A DNA stretch of 64,000 nt, taken from positions 6,282,465-6,346,464 of the forward strand of contig JALGAS010000004.1 of the NCBI GenBank assembly GCA_023078685.1. The letters run 5' to 3'. The stretch is from Neopestalotiopsis rosae (Eukaryota; Ascomycota; Sordariomycetes; Amphisphaeriales; Sporocadaceae). The number at the start of each line of letters is the position of its first letter. Position 1 is the stretch's first letter. The position numbers and the translations under genes are program-made. Shown here one piece after another: positions 21,196 through 32,719 of the stretch. The notes under the pieces are model-generated. The model saw only the letters and a list, made by a program, of their open reading frames with translations, was not told the DNA's origin and searched no databases.

Positions 21196-21481
21196 GCCGC
21201 CTCATCATGGATAAATACTTTTGCGAACAGGGTTTGGCGTATGGAAAATGATTTAATATTAATAGATGGCATACACATATACCCACAAATTCATCAGACG
21301 TCTTTGTCGAAACCACGAAAGTGGAGTCTTAATAATAGACACAATAATCCGTTTTAATAGCTCACTTATACGCGAATTCTGTTCATTCTTGGCAAGTATT
21401 AGATGACTCGAGTTAGCCATACTTCTACTGGGAAGTAGACTGCAAATCTCTGCGCGCAAGCGCGACCGTTACCCTGTTTCT

Positions 21482-23205
21482 TCAATGGCCTTCCTTCTTC
21501 ACAATGGCCCAATAATGCGCTGCCTTGGACTCTCGCCATCCCTTGCCCCATTTAATCACCAGTAAAAAAACATTGCAAATTGCCAATCCAACAAAAGCCG
21601 CGCTAATAAAGCAGTCTTGAGATCCCAAGTTGTCTAGCCATGGCGTAATTCCGTACCCAATCGCAAAACTCATCGTGTTTCGAATAATGATGCAGGTCGT
21701 GAGTGCGTCGCTGATTATTTCGCGATAGGAATCTATCAAATAAGAGACAGACAATGTCACTCCAACTGTATTGGAGAAGGCGGTCGCACCCATGGCACAC
21801 ACAAGGCCAAACCAATGTACATCATGTGCGGCCCCAACGCCCCAAAGTATAAGGGATGCCGGTAAGACAACGGTGGACACAGTAAATAGCCACAGCCTAT
21901 GCTCCGGCTCTAGAACACCATTATTGTTGCGAGCTACTCGAATCATGAACCGGTCAGAGAAAACTCCTGTAAATGCCGATCTATGAGGTGTTAGCGATGG
22001 AACGGATCAACGGTAACAAGAGTACTTGCGCTACCACGACTCCTATGAGGCATGCAACATATGCTAAGCCCACAAGAGCCGGGGAAAAGTTGTAGGGGCT
22101 GCCCCCAAGGATGATGGAACTGGTCGCGTTGAGTATATTGAAGAATATCAGATACGTCCCATAGCTGAAACCCGCGTAAAATACCACTGGCCAAGAAAGA
22201 AGTTTAAGAGACTGCAAAGCTCGATGATGCATCATGAATGGGCGTGAATCATTGAGAAAAGAGATCTTGCTCCAGAATGATTTGGCACTCTTGCTCGATT
22301 CGCGCTGCCGAACTATCACTCAATAGTATATCAGTTTTGTATTCAGGCGACACACCGATTCAACTCACCACCACTTGCAGATCCTCGTTTCAGCTCCCTA
22401 TTGTAATTTGTCTCTTCCATGAAGAGGAAAAGGAAGACCCATGTTGCAGCAATAAAGATTGCGGGAAAGTAAAACACCCATTCATATCCCATACTGTCAT
22501 TAATGAAGCCGCAGATGATAGGCGCAAAGAAGTTGCTACCAGCTAGGGTAAATGCATACCATCCCATGTAAGTCGCACGCTCGTGAGTGAAGAATAGATC
22601 GGCAATGGTTGTCTCGGGAAGTGCCTCGATTGGCGCAGCAAAGAATCCCGTAAGGATGCTTTTGGCGATCCATTGTCCCGTGCTGTGGGCGTACGGGCTC
22701 CATATAGTGACAGCCATGAGTGCAATTAAAGAGACCAAGTATGTAAACCTCTTGCCGTATTGCAAAGCAAATGGTTGCCAAAACAGTAATGACCACCCTA
22801 GGAGAAGGAACATGTAGCCTGTACCAGCATTGAGTGTGGCAATCGAGACGCCCAGCGCCTCGGAAAGAGGAACAAGCACCGAGTAGACGACAGACAGTGC
22901 TATTCCATTAAACCAGGTATATCTGAATAAAGTTAGCAGGTATATCATCATGTTTCCCTCTGCTGATTGGCGACTTACAACAGAGCACACGCCAAAGCCA
23001 AATACTTGCGCTTTGGACTCCAATTCAGAGGATCTTCGGGATCTTGCAACGGCACTGGGACAAGTAGTATGTCGGCTCTGTTGCGAGCATGTTGAGCAGT
23101 AAGTGTATTGCCCAGATCGACCAAGTGTACGGTACCCGGAGTACAGATCTCATCCGTCTCGTTTGAGGGATTGTGGTTCGAGTTGGCCATTGCGAATCTC
23201 GCCAT
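21482..23205 (-). CDS. Major facilitator superfamily transporter (12-TM, DHA1-type drug/metabolite exporter)
   Basis: Four exons on the minus strand (22979-23205, 22369-22922, 22030-22318, 21482-21980) give 522 residues. The third intron (21981-22029) needs a GC donor (GCAAGT...CATAG). It restores [18 protein letters not shown], the MFS motif between helices, whereas GT donors there fail by frame. A cytoplasmic N-terminus with [16 protein letters not shown], the usual pre-TM1 signature of this fungal transporter group, is followed by about twelve hydrophobic helices and a central loop ([15 protein letters not shown]). Likely an H+ antiporter in the plasma membrane. It may export a product or substrate of the convergent dioxygenase, which is inference. 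Confidence 0.9.
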
Positions 23206-24377
23206 ACCTATAATCCGTCTGTTGTTGTCTGGTGGTAGTTGAAGGGACAGTAGACTGTCTTACACTTTAACCATTGCCGCCTGCGTCGTGTACCTAGGTA
23301 GGTAATCAACGATTGTTCAAGATGGGGCTAAGCACCTGAGCACCTGCATTGTGCATGAGATAACCAATTGTCGCACGAGCCAATGACATTATCGGGCCTT
23401 TGCTATCGTGACACCCCGTGGAGTCAGATAGCAAAGGAGAGAACGGAATTCTATTAGGAAGAACCAAGTGAGGAAAAGAAAGGGAAGTGAAGGAGCAGAA
23501 CAAAGAATAACCAAGCAATAGTACAATGATAAATGGTCATTGCTGCCGATATTACCTGACAGGACGCATGGCCAACTAGGAAAATGAACAAATATGCAGT
23601 CCTAACAACATATCATGACTGAAACTCAATTGCACTTGCTATAGAAGAGAATATAAGCCCACAAGTACTTCGACTATTTACAAATTGACAAGCTTTGCAA
23701 GGTACCTCTGATGAGAACCAGAAACTTTACGATAATTTCTCGGATGCCCTGCACCTCTTGTTCCTGTCCCAACCTGGAAGGTGGGCACAAGATGACAGGG
23801 ACCTCACTTCTCACCACCTAGTATTGTAACGCAGAAGTCAATCATAAGTTCGAGGCACTTGTTGTCAAGACTGCGTCAACGCTGGCGATTGTGGGAGGGG
23901 GAAGAAGAAGTTGAGAATCAAGTTGGAAGGCATCCTGGCTGTTCGCCACTCCCATACGCAACCTTGCCAAGAAAACGAAAACTACCACTATCTCTGCTTG
24001 ACCATATACCCCGCATCACGGGCGATCGGCGTGCGGAGCATGACTGCCACCGTCCATGGTCGAAATCCCGGGCCTTTGTGCATATGAGGGGAGATCTAGG
24101 TTCGCAGCGATTGGTAGGAACCCATCGTTCGCTGACCTCACAGCGTTGCATTTGCTGAGTGCCCGAGAATGCACCATCCAAAAAATCATCATCAAATGAT
24201 CCAGGCTCGCCAAGTGGCCAGACTGAACCAAACCAAAGTCATCCATTGATGCAACACTGACTGTTATACATATGATCAATGATATCCATGCACTCTCGAA
24301 AGGTGCGGAGAGCAACATAACGTTCCCATCGCACCCCGAAACCCTGCTCAACCGGCTTTCTCTTCTTACTTGCTTCA
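23206..24377. other. Divergent intergenic region
   Basis: 1.2 kb between the MFS gene and the glycosidase-like gene. It carries a TACCTAGGTA palindrome with an adjoining GGTA at 23291-23304. No gene seen. Confidence 0.5.
23291..23300. promoter_or_regulatory. TACCTAGGTA palindrome, copy 3
   Basis: Exact palindrome about 90 bp upstream of the MFS start, followed directly by GGTA as in copy 4. Confidence 0.4.
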
Positions 24378-26120
24378 ATGAAGCACATTTCCAGTGTTTT
24401 AGCTGCCTCACTGGCTGTGACACAGGTCGCTGCGCAGGAGACAGGCGAGCACACCGACTGGCCGAGATGGTGCGGAAAGGTTTATGAAGCTGGCTACCCT
24501 AGCTTCGAGCCGGGAGGACATACTACGGAGCCAATTGACAACGGAACAACAAACCTCCATGTACAATTCAAGCCGCGGTATTCCGTCTATCTTGACGGAG
24601 AGTCCAGCGGCGCCTTCGTGGTGAACGCCGCCTTGTCACCATGGTATGGTTTGCCGTGGTCTAATGCAACCTCAAAAGAAAACAGTACGAAACCATTCAA
24701 TACACTCTTCTTTTCCATCAGCCTCGTCTCCGATGGTTTAGTTCTGGTTCAGGACTCTATTCCTATCAATGCTACTGGGAAAGAGTACCAATTCGATCTT
24801 TCATCAATTGCTCCAAGCACGGCACCTTATGAAGTCGTCCTTGGCGGATCTTCTGAGTATGGTGATTGGCATTACAATGCAACATCCACGCTTTTGTATC
24901 TACCAGACAATCCCGAAGGCAGTGCCACCAAAATCGACAATCTAAAGGGTGGGCTTCTTTTCAAAAGCCCTGACACTGGAAACACTTTTGAACCCCTTCT
25001 CCCGTATGGATACTATGGTCTTTACAACGGTTCGAACAGCACCGAGGCTGCCGACGACTTTGTAAGGAACTATACGAGTAACAGTCAAGGTCTCAATGCC
25101 ATAATTTCATTGGCAGGGTTCGATGATGCAAATCCAGTGTATAACAGCATGGATCAACAGAAACTCAGGTTCATGTATGATCTGAGAAACTCATACCAGA
25201 ACTTGACTATTGTTGAACAACATGTCAATACCATTAAGAACCACACGTCAATCTTTGCCTACTGGACAGCTGATGAGTACGTAACAAATACCTAGTAACA
25301 ATGGATCACCACTGACATGAACAGGCCCGATGGTCATCAGGCGCCCTTTGATGCTCCCACCAATGCACAGGCACTCATTCATCAGCTTGATCCGTATCAT
25401 CCGGTGGCGGTAACATTGAATTGCCAAGATTACTATTTCGGACCGTATTCGGCAGGTGCCGATATTCTCATGGAAGATGTTTATCCCATTGCCATAAATG
25501 CCACATTCTCCAAATGGAATACTACGTGCAACGCCACCTTGGGCGATTGCGGTTGCGATAATTGCGATGGAGACGTCCAGGACGTATCGTCCCGACTTGA
25601 TGATCTTTCGACCTACGAGTATTGGCTGGGAAGATGGCCGCTGCCCAAATTCCATAATCCCCAGGTTTTTCATGGAGAGGACTACTGGTTCAGAGACCCA
25701 ACAGCCGAGGAAGCACGAGTCATGAATGCTCTCGCTTTCAACCGAGGAGTGACTGGAATTTTTGGTTGGACCTGGCCCGGGAGTTGGGAATTATTCAACG
25801 TCCATACCGAAATGGCTGTTGTCGTCACACAACCACCTGTCCGAGACTTTCTCCTCAGCGGGAAGCCAGGACGCTTATATGCTTCAGCTTCGGAGCTTTT
25901 GGATCTGGCATATTGGATTGTTAATGACCAAGTCATGGTGAGCGTTGTGAATGGTGGCAATCTGGATCTGCAAGGTCCCTTTTCGTTTGACATACCAGGT
26001 GAGGCGACAGCCTTGGACTCGATTCCATTTGGTAATCTATCATGGCAGTTCACTAGTGGTGAATTGAGGATCGACACACTCCCCGCCATGACGGCAAGTT
26101 TCATAATCCTGAAGGAGTAG
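24378..26120 (+). CDS. Secreted glycoside-hydrolase-like protein of unknown specificity
   Basis: Two exons (24378-25276, 25325-26120; 48 bp intron) give 564 residues. A clear signal peptide (MKHISSVLAASLAVTQVAAQ) precedes a chain with many N-glycosylation sequons (NGT, NAT, NST, NGS). The first part looks like a beta-sandwich. The second half holds segments typical of a (beta/alpha)8 barrel: FAYWTADEPDGH, ADILMEDVYPI, PQVFHGEDYWFRDPT and GVTGIFGWTWPGSWEL. The acidic residues in ADE and the DVYPI strand are candidates for catalysis. A C-terminal beta domain ends TASFIILKE. I expect an extracellular carbohydrate-active enzyme of a fungal family without assigned substrate, but cannot name the GH family. 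Confidence 0.72.
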
Positions 26121-26574
26121 AATGAGACTGATAATAATACCAAATACTCTAAGATCTACAGACTCGAATCAACTGAAAAGAATTACAAGAGAAATGTTCC
26201 GACCTTGTTGGTCTCCTTCAATTGAACACTGTTCTTCAATTGAACACTGTCTGCTTGCGGCTAATGTGGCCAACCTCTACTCGTAGCCAACTCTCGAACC
26301 TGGAGCGATACAATACAGTACAAACACGAACATTAGCACAAATGAGTGATCAAGCAGCTGACTAACTAATGGCTCTCGAGTCCATCTCATTTGCGATGTG
26401 GACTATTGGCAGGCCAATCTTGATAGTAAACATTATCTAAGCTATAGCTGACTGCTTCCGAGGATCCACGACATCCTTCCAGTGCTAGATGTATTCTTTT
26501 TTTCTTTTTCATTATTCGTTATCCTACACATGATCCTGTACGGGCTGCGTGTGGATTACTGGGAGCATGTCGCT
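26121..26574. other. Convergent 3' region
   Basis: 454 bp between the glycosidase-like gene and URC4. It contains an 18-bp tandem duplication (26216-26250) and nothing else visible. Confidence 0.6.
26216..26250. repeat. 18-bp tandem duplication
   Basis: CTTCAATTGAACACTGTT occurs twice in direct succession, the second copy lacking the last base. Confidence 0.8.
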
Positions 26575-28389
26575 TTAAAATACAGTACCGTCCGAGTCTA
26601 TCAGAATAGGAGGCTCCTTGGTATTTGGCCGACTAACTTCAGCAATTTCTCGGCCACCCTACAACCTGTTAGCATGCATACCTGCTGACGAGGGAACGAT
26701 CAACTTACCTTCCAACTACCAGCTTCCAAGAGCTGAGGTAACGTGAGCTCGGAACCATTCAACTCTCGCGTCAGCGATCTGTTCACCTCGGGCAAAAGTC
26801 GATCCAGCAGACCAATCGTCACGCCACGCCATTCTACAATAACGTCGTCACCCGGTTCGAACATGGGCGCAACCTCGACGGCCTTGACATTCTTGCGCCG
26901 GCAGTAGTCTGCATAATGTTGCAGTCCACGATCCATGTCCTCCTTTTTCAAGATCAGCACGCCCAGGTCAATGAAGAGACCACCATTACGGTACTCGGGG
27001 AGGCCCGTCAACATTTCGGCACCAGCAAAATGTATTTTAAGCAGAGACTGCATTGGCTGCATGAGTGAATATGTGAGCCATTGCGTCAACTTGTGGAAAG
27101 GTAGAATAGATTCCCAAGCCGCCGTCGGAGGTTGAGACTTGGGGAATGCCGAGAAGCTTGGTGATGACGGCGACGAAACAGCCTGAGGCATGGAAGAGCA
27201 TGGCCAGGCGTCTCCAAGGGATACTCCGTCAATGGCAGTCCTAGACGCTGGCCAGATGGGGGCGAGACCAGTAATCAGCACATTCCACAAGACAGGGAGC
27301 ACGACAATGGGCATGGAGGATGCCTGCGTCGTGGGATGCGACAAGAGGTAGTCTGGAAATGAGGGAGTCAGTACGATAACAAACACGTAAAATTGGCAGC
27401 CTTACCCAGCATATTTCCAGGCCTTCCATTCTCTCCAAAGAACTCTCGCTTCTGGTCCAAGGCATCGCCGAGCTTGATAAGCATCTCTGCTCGTCCTTCC
27501 AAGCCAGCCAGGTCGTTTCCGGGGCGGGATTGCACGCCTTTAGCTAGCGCTTCCACTGTCAATCTGCGAAGACCATTCTTGTCGACCTGGAATTTGTTGT
27601 TGGGATCGCCCGAGAAGAGGCCCTATCAAAGTTAGCAACTGAGAGGTACAACACAGCCAAAGAATGCTCAACGTACCGACTTGTACATTTCAAGACTAGC
27701 AATTGCTAGACCTTCTGACCGCCGATATGTCCTGCCATTCTCTGCGCTCTTAAAACTCCATGATGTTCCAGCACCAGCATCGAGAAGGACACTGATGAGG
27801 AAAAGGTCCATCAGGCGTCGACACTTTTCGTTTTCGTCAATGCCAACAAATGTTGAAAGAAGATTTGCTATCCTATCGCGACCGCCGACACAAAAGTGTT
27901 GGTATCGACCGTGGGCTGGGATCGAGTTGAAGGGCGCATCGTAGTCTCTCTAAGTAGTCCATGCCATTAGTAGGCGTGTAAACGTGGAAATTGCAGGAGA
28001 CTCACCTTGATGATTCCGCAGACAAAGCTGACAACGTCGGAAAACTTGGACATATCCACATCAAAGTGGTTCAAGGTATTCGTCATTGCCTTTTCGGCAA
28101 CAATCTTTGATCGTTCTCGGACTGCGCCCAGACTGCGCAAGTATGCGGCAGGGTCGAGATTCGGGTCAGGTGGCTTTGGCATATCCACCTTTGGCGAGAA
28201 CGGCGTCAGAGGCGTCGTGGGGATGCTGGCGCCTGTTGCTGATGCCCTGTTGAAGGAGCGTCCATTTGAGCTGATGGGAGACTTAAGAGTCTCATGGTCT
28301 GATTGGAAGCTTGTGGTCGAGTTTGAATCGCCTGGGAATTCCTTGCCCACGACCTTGGGAGCCTTTGGCTTCTTGGAGAAGAGACCCAT
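26575..28389 (-). CDS. URC4: URC4-like uracil catabolism protein (DUF1688)
   Basis: Five exons (28006-28389, 27677-27949, 27406-27622, 26709-27352, 26575-26658) give 533 residues. The family is recognised from DPAAYLRSLGAVRERS, the GRYQHFCVGGRDRI block, KSAENGRTYRRSEGLAIAS, LFSGDPNNKFQVD, GAEMLTGLPEYRNGGLF and the terminal DGTVF. In yeasts, URC4 is needed to use uracil as a nitrogen source via the URC pathway; its exact reaction is not settled. The start MGLFSKKPK is followed by a Ser/Pro-rich extension of about 80 residues. Gly2 in that context resembles an N-myristoylation site. No other URC gene is in the window. Introns are 50-56 bp. Confidence 0.88.
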
Positions 28390-31300
28390 TGCGATAATGC
28401 ACCCTGGCAATTAGTCCTCCTTGTTGTATTTCGTTTCCCCTGCTTGTGGTGTTTGCGGCAAGCAATTGCTCAAATGCAGCTTCGGGGTGCGCTTTGATTC
28501 GTCGTCGCAGAGGGATGCTACCTACAAAACCAGTCCAGTAGTAATAATACTACTACTACTACTGTATGGTCCGATCCAGTGACACACCTCAAGTGGTGAG
28601 GGGATGTGGGGTAAATAAAGTGGTGGCAGCCAGGCTGGGTCTGGATTGAGTTGCTGAAATTTTATGGATTCGTTCCTTTTTGACCCGTTGTAGTACACAA
28701 ATGTCGAATGAGTATGACTTGGCTCGACTGGGGCGCCAGATCAATGCGCGATGCTGAAAGTCGCAGGAAAAATAGAATTAAGAAATCAATTCCAGATCTC
28801 TCGTCGCGCTGTCCAGATTATGGTCATGGAACAGCAGTGGTTGGCTGTCTGGCGATATAATGGTGCCTCCGTTGATATTCTTTTTTCTCTGCCTTTACGG
28901 ATAAGTCGCAACCGTGCCGGCAGCTGAGCGTGAGTGGGCGGAAGTTGGTCAAGTACAAGGTCGCACAATGGTCAACAAGAGTCAATTGCGGCCATGCAAA
29001 GTTTTGAAAGAAGAGAAGGAAAAACGGGAAAACAGGAACAGGCCAGAAAGGGACCGCCAGAATAATTTGGTAGCTCGTCGTCAATATTTGAATAGCACCT
29101 AATAGACCGACCAGTGGTTCGGGGCTAGAATTTCCGCACAGCTAGCTACAACTGGAACAACATTTATTAACCTAGGCCAGCAAAAAGAAGCGGGCGTAGG
29201 TCCAGGTAGTAGGTAGGTACTTTCTCTCCTACTCTTGTAATTTCGATTTCCCACCCCAAAAAGGCGCTTCCATATCCTGGAACTGGTAAATCACCCCTTT
29301 CCCTTGAAGCAGCGTATTTTCTGGCGGGCTACCTACCTAACCTAGGAAATACACTACGACACTTTGGTCCCCCCGACTCAGTGCCCTGGGCAGTGGATAG
29401 TCTTGGCTCCATCCATGGGGGCGGCCACCAACAGGAAATCAACAGGGACAGAGGGATCTCCAGGAACCATGTCACCGGGATGTCATGCCTAGCGGCCTGG
29501 GAACTGATGTACACTGCACGGTCCCAGTTCCAGAGCCCCATGGGTTCAACATTAGGTCCAACATGGATGTGTGTCGATGATCGGATGCGCGTGTGGTGGC
29601 GCCCACTTGTGATTACTTGGGTCGGCAGGAAAATCAGTAATTGTCTTGATTGTCACTCAGCGGCTTTTCTTCTTTACTTTTTGCTTGTGTTGTCGCCGCT
29701 GTATATTTTCTTTCCTAAAGTTGCATTTATTCGGTGTGTGCTGTGCATTTGAGATGCTACTTTGAATATCAATAGCTAGGTACCTGAGTAGATTGAATGC
29801 GTAGATTCCTTGTAGCATGCATATGTGCACTTGGCAAGGTAATATAAGTACTGCTAGGTCGCGCATACACTGTAGTGTCCCTGGCAAAAAAAGATCACCC
29901 ACTTCAACATCCATTCTGATGACAGACACGATTGCGATTCCCTACTCCTTCTCTTCACGCCAATTAAAGATATGGGAGTGAAATGTCATTAGCCGGAAGC
30001 TGGTCCGAAGCGCAGAATCCTCGAACCGTGCCCCCCTGAATCGTATGACCCACGGCTATCCTAGCGGGAACGGAACATGGAATCGTTGATGAGCGGCGCA
30101 GCAAAGACTTTTCTGTCTGCCTCTCGCTCGCTCGCTCTGGTTTGTCTGGTCTCTTTGGACCCCTACCTCTCGCTGTGTCTAGCCCAGACCAATAGCAGTA
30201 TATCAAGACCACTGCTGGCACTCGCGGCTTCACATGGGATTTCTACAGATGGCCATGATCGTCGAGTCAGGGTCATCCCGATCTTGTCGTAAGTATTTCC
30301 CGATGCTCGAAGCCTCCAACAGTTGCACGCAGCAGCAAAAGTAGTAGGTAATGTACGTGCGCAGAGCGGCATAAGCTTACCTTATCCTTGTACAACTGGA
30401 GACCCTCGAATGAGCACTGTCCCATGCTCACACACGTCTCCCCGCGTAGATCCTGGCCCAAGCTTTTCTACATGCATACACATACTACGACTATGTATGT
30501 ATATTCCAACAGCCCGCGAGACTCGGCGTACATGCATACAGTAGTGTAAACACATATATAATCTGGGGGACGTTACTGTACCCTGTCCCATCTTTGTTCC
30601 ACAAACCACCCATGGTGATCCTGTGGGCGTGGGCGTCTAGTCAGTATACAAAACCCAGACGTGGCTACAAGCTTTCTTGGTGCGGTCACCAGCTGAATAG
30701 CGACCAAGTATGTGCCTTGGAAGACGGGCTGGATCTGGGAGAAAAGATTCTCTGCCTAGAAATGACTGGCAAGCTATCAGTGAGCGCCACGAAAGGAGAG
30801 GAAGCACATAACGTTTCCCAATCAATCGACAGAAGCAGATCTTACTGCCCAACGACGACCAATGGCTCGTTCCGTTACTGCTGGCCGGAGCCAATTTGAA
30901 CATGTCGAACCGGACCCCGATGATATCGATAGTGGCCAAGACTAGCCGACAAGTCTGGTGGGCTTGCACCGGCTCATGCTCGGCGAGTCGGGTTGGTCCC
31001 CTCGGGCGTTGGTGTGCACGCCTCGTGGCCATCCGTCGTCTGGTCATGTTGGGGACTCGGCGCTTTTTGGATCTGCATGGGCATTGATATTCTGGAATCC
31101 TGCAGGTTTCCCCTGACATGACTTGCTGCTGTTGATCATGACTTGTCCAGCCTGTAGCTATCGCACAGCAACCGACCCGGCGTAGAGATCGCGGAGCTAC
31201 GACCTCAACTAAAGCTTGGACGGACCTCTTGCTAGAAGATCTAGCTTGGAATGCTGACGGCCAGATGGCTTGGCAAAACTTTTCCCTTTTTTGTGTGCCA

Positions 31301-32719
31301 GAATCATTGTGTGGGCGCTGGCAAGCATTTATCCACCGGCGATGCTCAAACCCGCGCTCCCAACTACATCTCGAAGACTCTTTAGACCTAGTGCTGAGAG
31401 CTTGTCACGTAGCGCAGAGCCGGGCATCCTCCTTTGCCAGAACAATTATCGGCCGAAAATTGAGAAAGCCAGGTTCCAAGAGCCGATCAGCATGCGTAGT
31501 AGACGCTAGATAATTGAGTTGGAATACTCTCAATACAGTACTGTCCAAGTTCGTCAACTAGCAGCATCGCTTTTGAGGGTTGTCTCTTTCGTTCTGAATC
31601 CAGCACTGCACCGACTTGAGCTGTACAGTCCGTAAAGATCATTAAAGTCCATCTGATCAACGACAACTTGTCCTGTGGAGACGATAAATTGTCGATTCTA
31701 TAAGAGGCAGTATCTAGCACATGCCAAGAGATCACGAAGAGGAAATTGCTTATCCAATATTGCCAGAGGCACGGCCCTCGTAAAATTGCGCCAATGAACA
31801 CCACTCAGGATCCATCCTCCGATCTAATCTGGTCCAAGCTGCAAAGCATCCGTCTATCAAATACTGTAGTAAAAGCATTCTTCGACAACTAGGCTATACT
31901 TCAAGTGAGGCCTTGTACTGCTCACGATGGCGTTCCAGTCATGGTTATAAATGCGTATTGACTTGGTGAACCTCACTCATGATCATGGTCCGCCTGAGCG
32001 CTCATCGGCGACGCTGTGCGTCACTTGCCAGTTCCTAAAGTTTGAGCAAGCGGTAAATCCTTTTGTCAAAGTCGTCCATTAGCAGTAAAGGTGCTGTTTA
32101 GACAACAGATGCGAACGAGACTACCCATCACACGGCCACGAATCTGCTCGAAGCATTCTGATTACTAAACAGAGATCACCGTCGTATCATAATAAGACAA
32201 TTCCACAATATCTATGGTACTTGTTCTGAGGGCTTAATTTAGGAGGGAACTCTAGTGCAGGCGGCAATTTCTAAATTTACTTGAAGCGATACTATATGTT
32301 TTATTTCCCTTTTTGATCTTTGGTATAATGTGTTGATGCCGACGCAAGCTCTTCACCTGTTTATGTCAAGGATAACACTTTGTAAACAACGTCATGTCCA
32401 ACGTTGAATCCCACAAATGATCCATTGGTAGACTAGCGGAGCTTTGAGGTGTCAAGTGTCTATTACGTTAAGCACAGTGATGTGTGCCTATTCATTGCAC
32501 AGGCTAGTTTTGCTGTCGAATGTGCAATGATATAAATTTGTACAGTGAGGCTGGCAAGTGAGCCGGCATGTGATGTTATCTAATATGTATATAGAGACCC
32601 CTGTTTCGTGGCAATTCCATATAAAGTCAGTTTCGGGTCGACTCTTGATCGACTATAACATGGTATAGTACACGTCTTATAGTACAGGTTTTCCCACTTA
32701 TCAAGACTTGCCACAACTT
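28390..32719. other. Gene-poor stretch (4.3 kb)
   Basis: Upstream of URC4 and downstream of OXA1. ORFs up to 160 codons occur, but none has motifs, a signal peptide or plausible exon partners. It contains a TAC microsatellite (28541-28562), runs of TACC/GGTA-type steps (29195-29220, 29330-29345), and a CTCG repeat near 30120. I found no tRNA B-box with a matching A-box. A non-coding RNA or a gene of small exons could be missed here. Confidence 0.5.
28541..28562. repeat. (TAC)n microsatellite
   Basis: A run of TAC trinucleotides, with one AAT interruption at its left end, in the upstream region of URC4. Confidence 0.8.

Noticed and set aside
14150..23205. Secondary metabolite gene cluster (enoyl reductase, oxygenase, transporter)
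   Set aside because: No backbone synthase, and unrelated genes such as the pectate lyase lie between them.
30637..31119. 160-codon minus ORF in the gene-poor stretch
   Set aside because: Arg/Ser/Cys-rich text without domains; typical of a random ORF in moderately GC-rich DNA.
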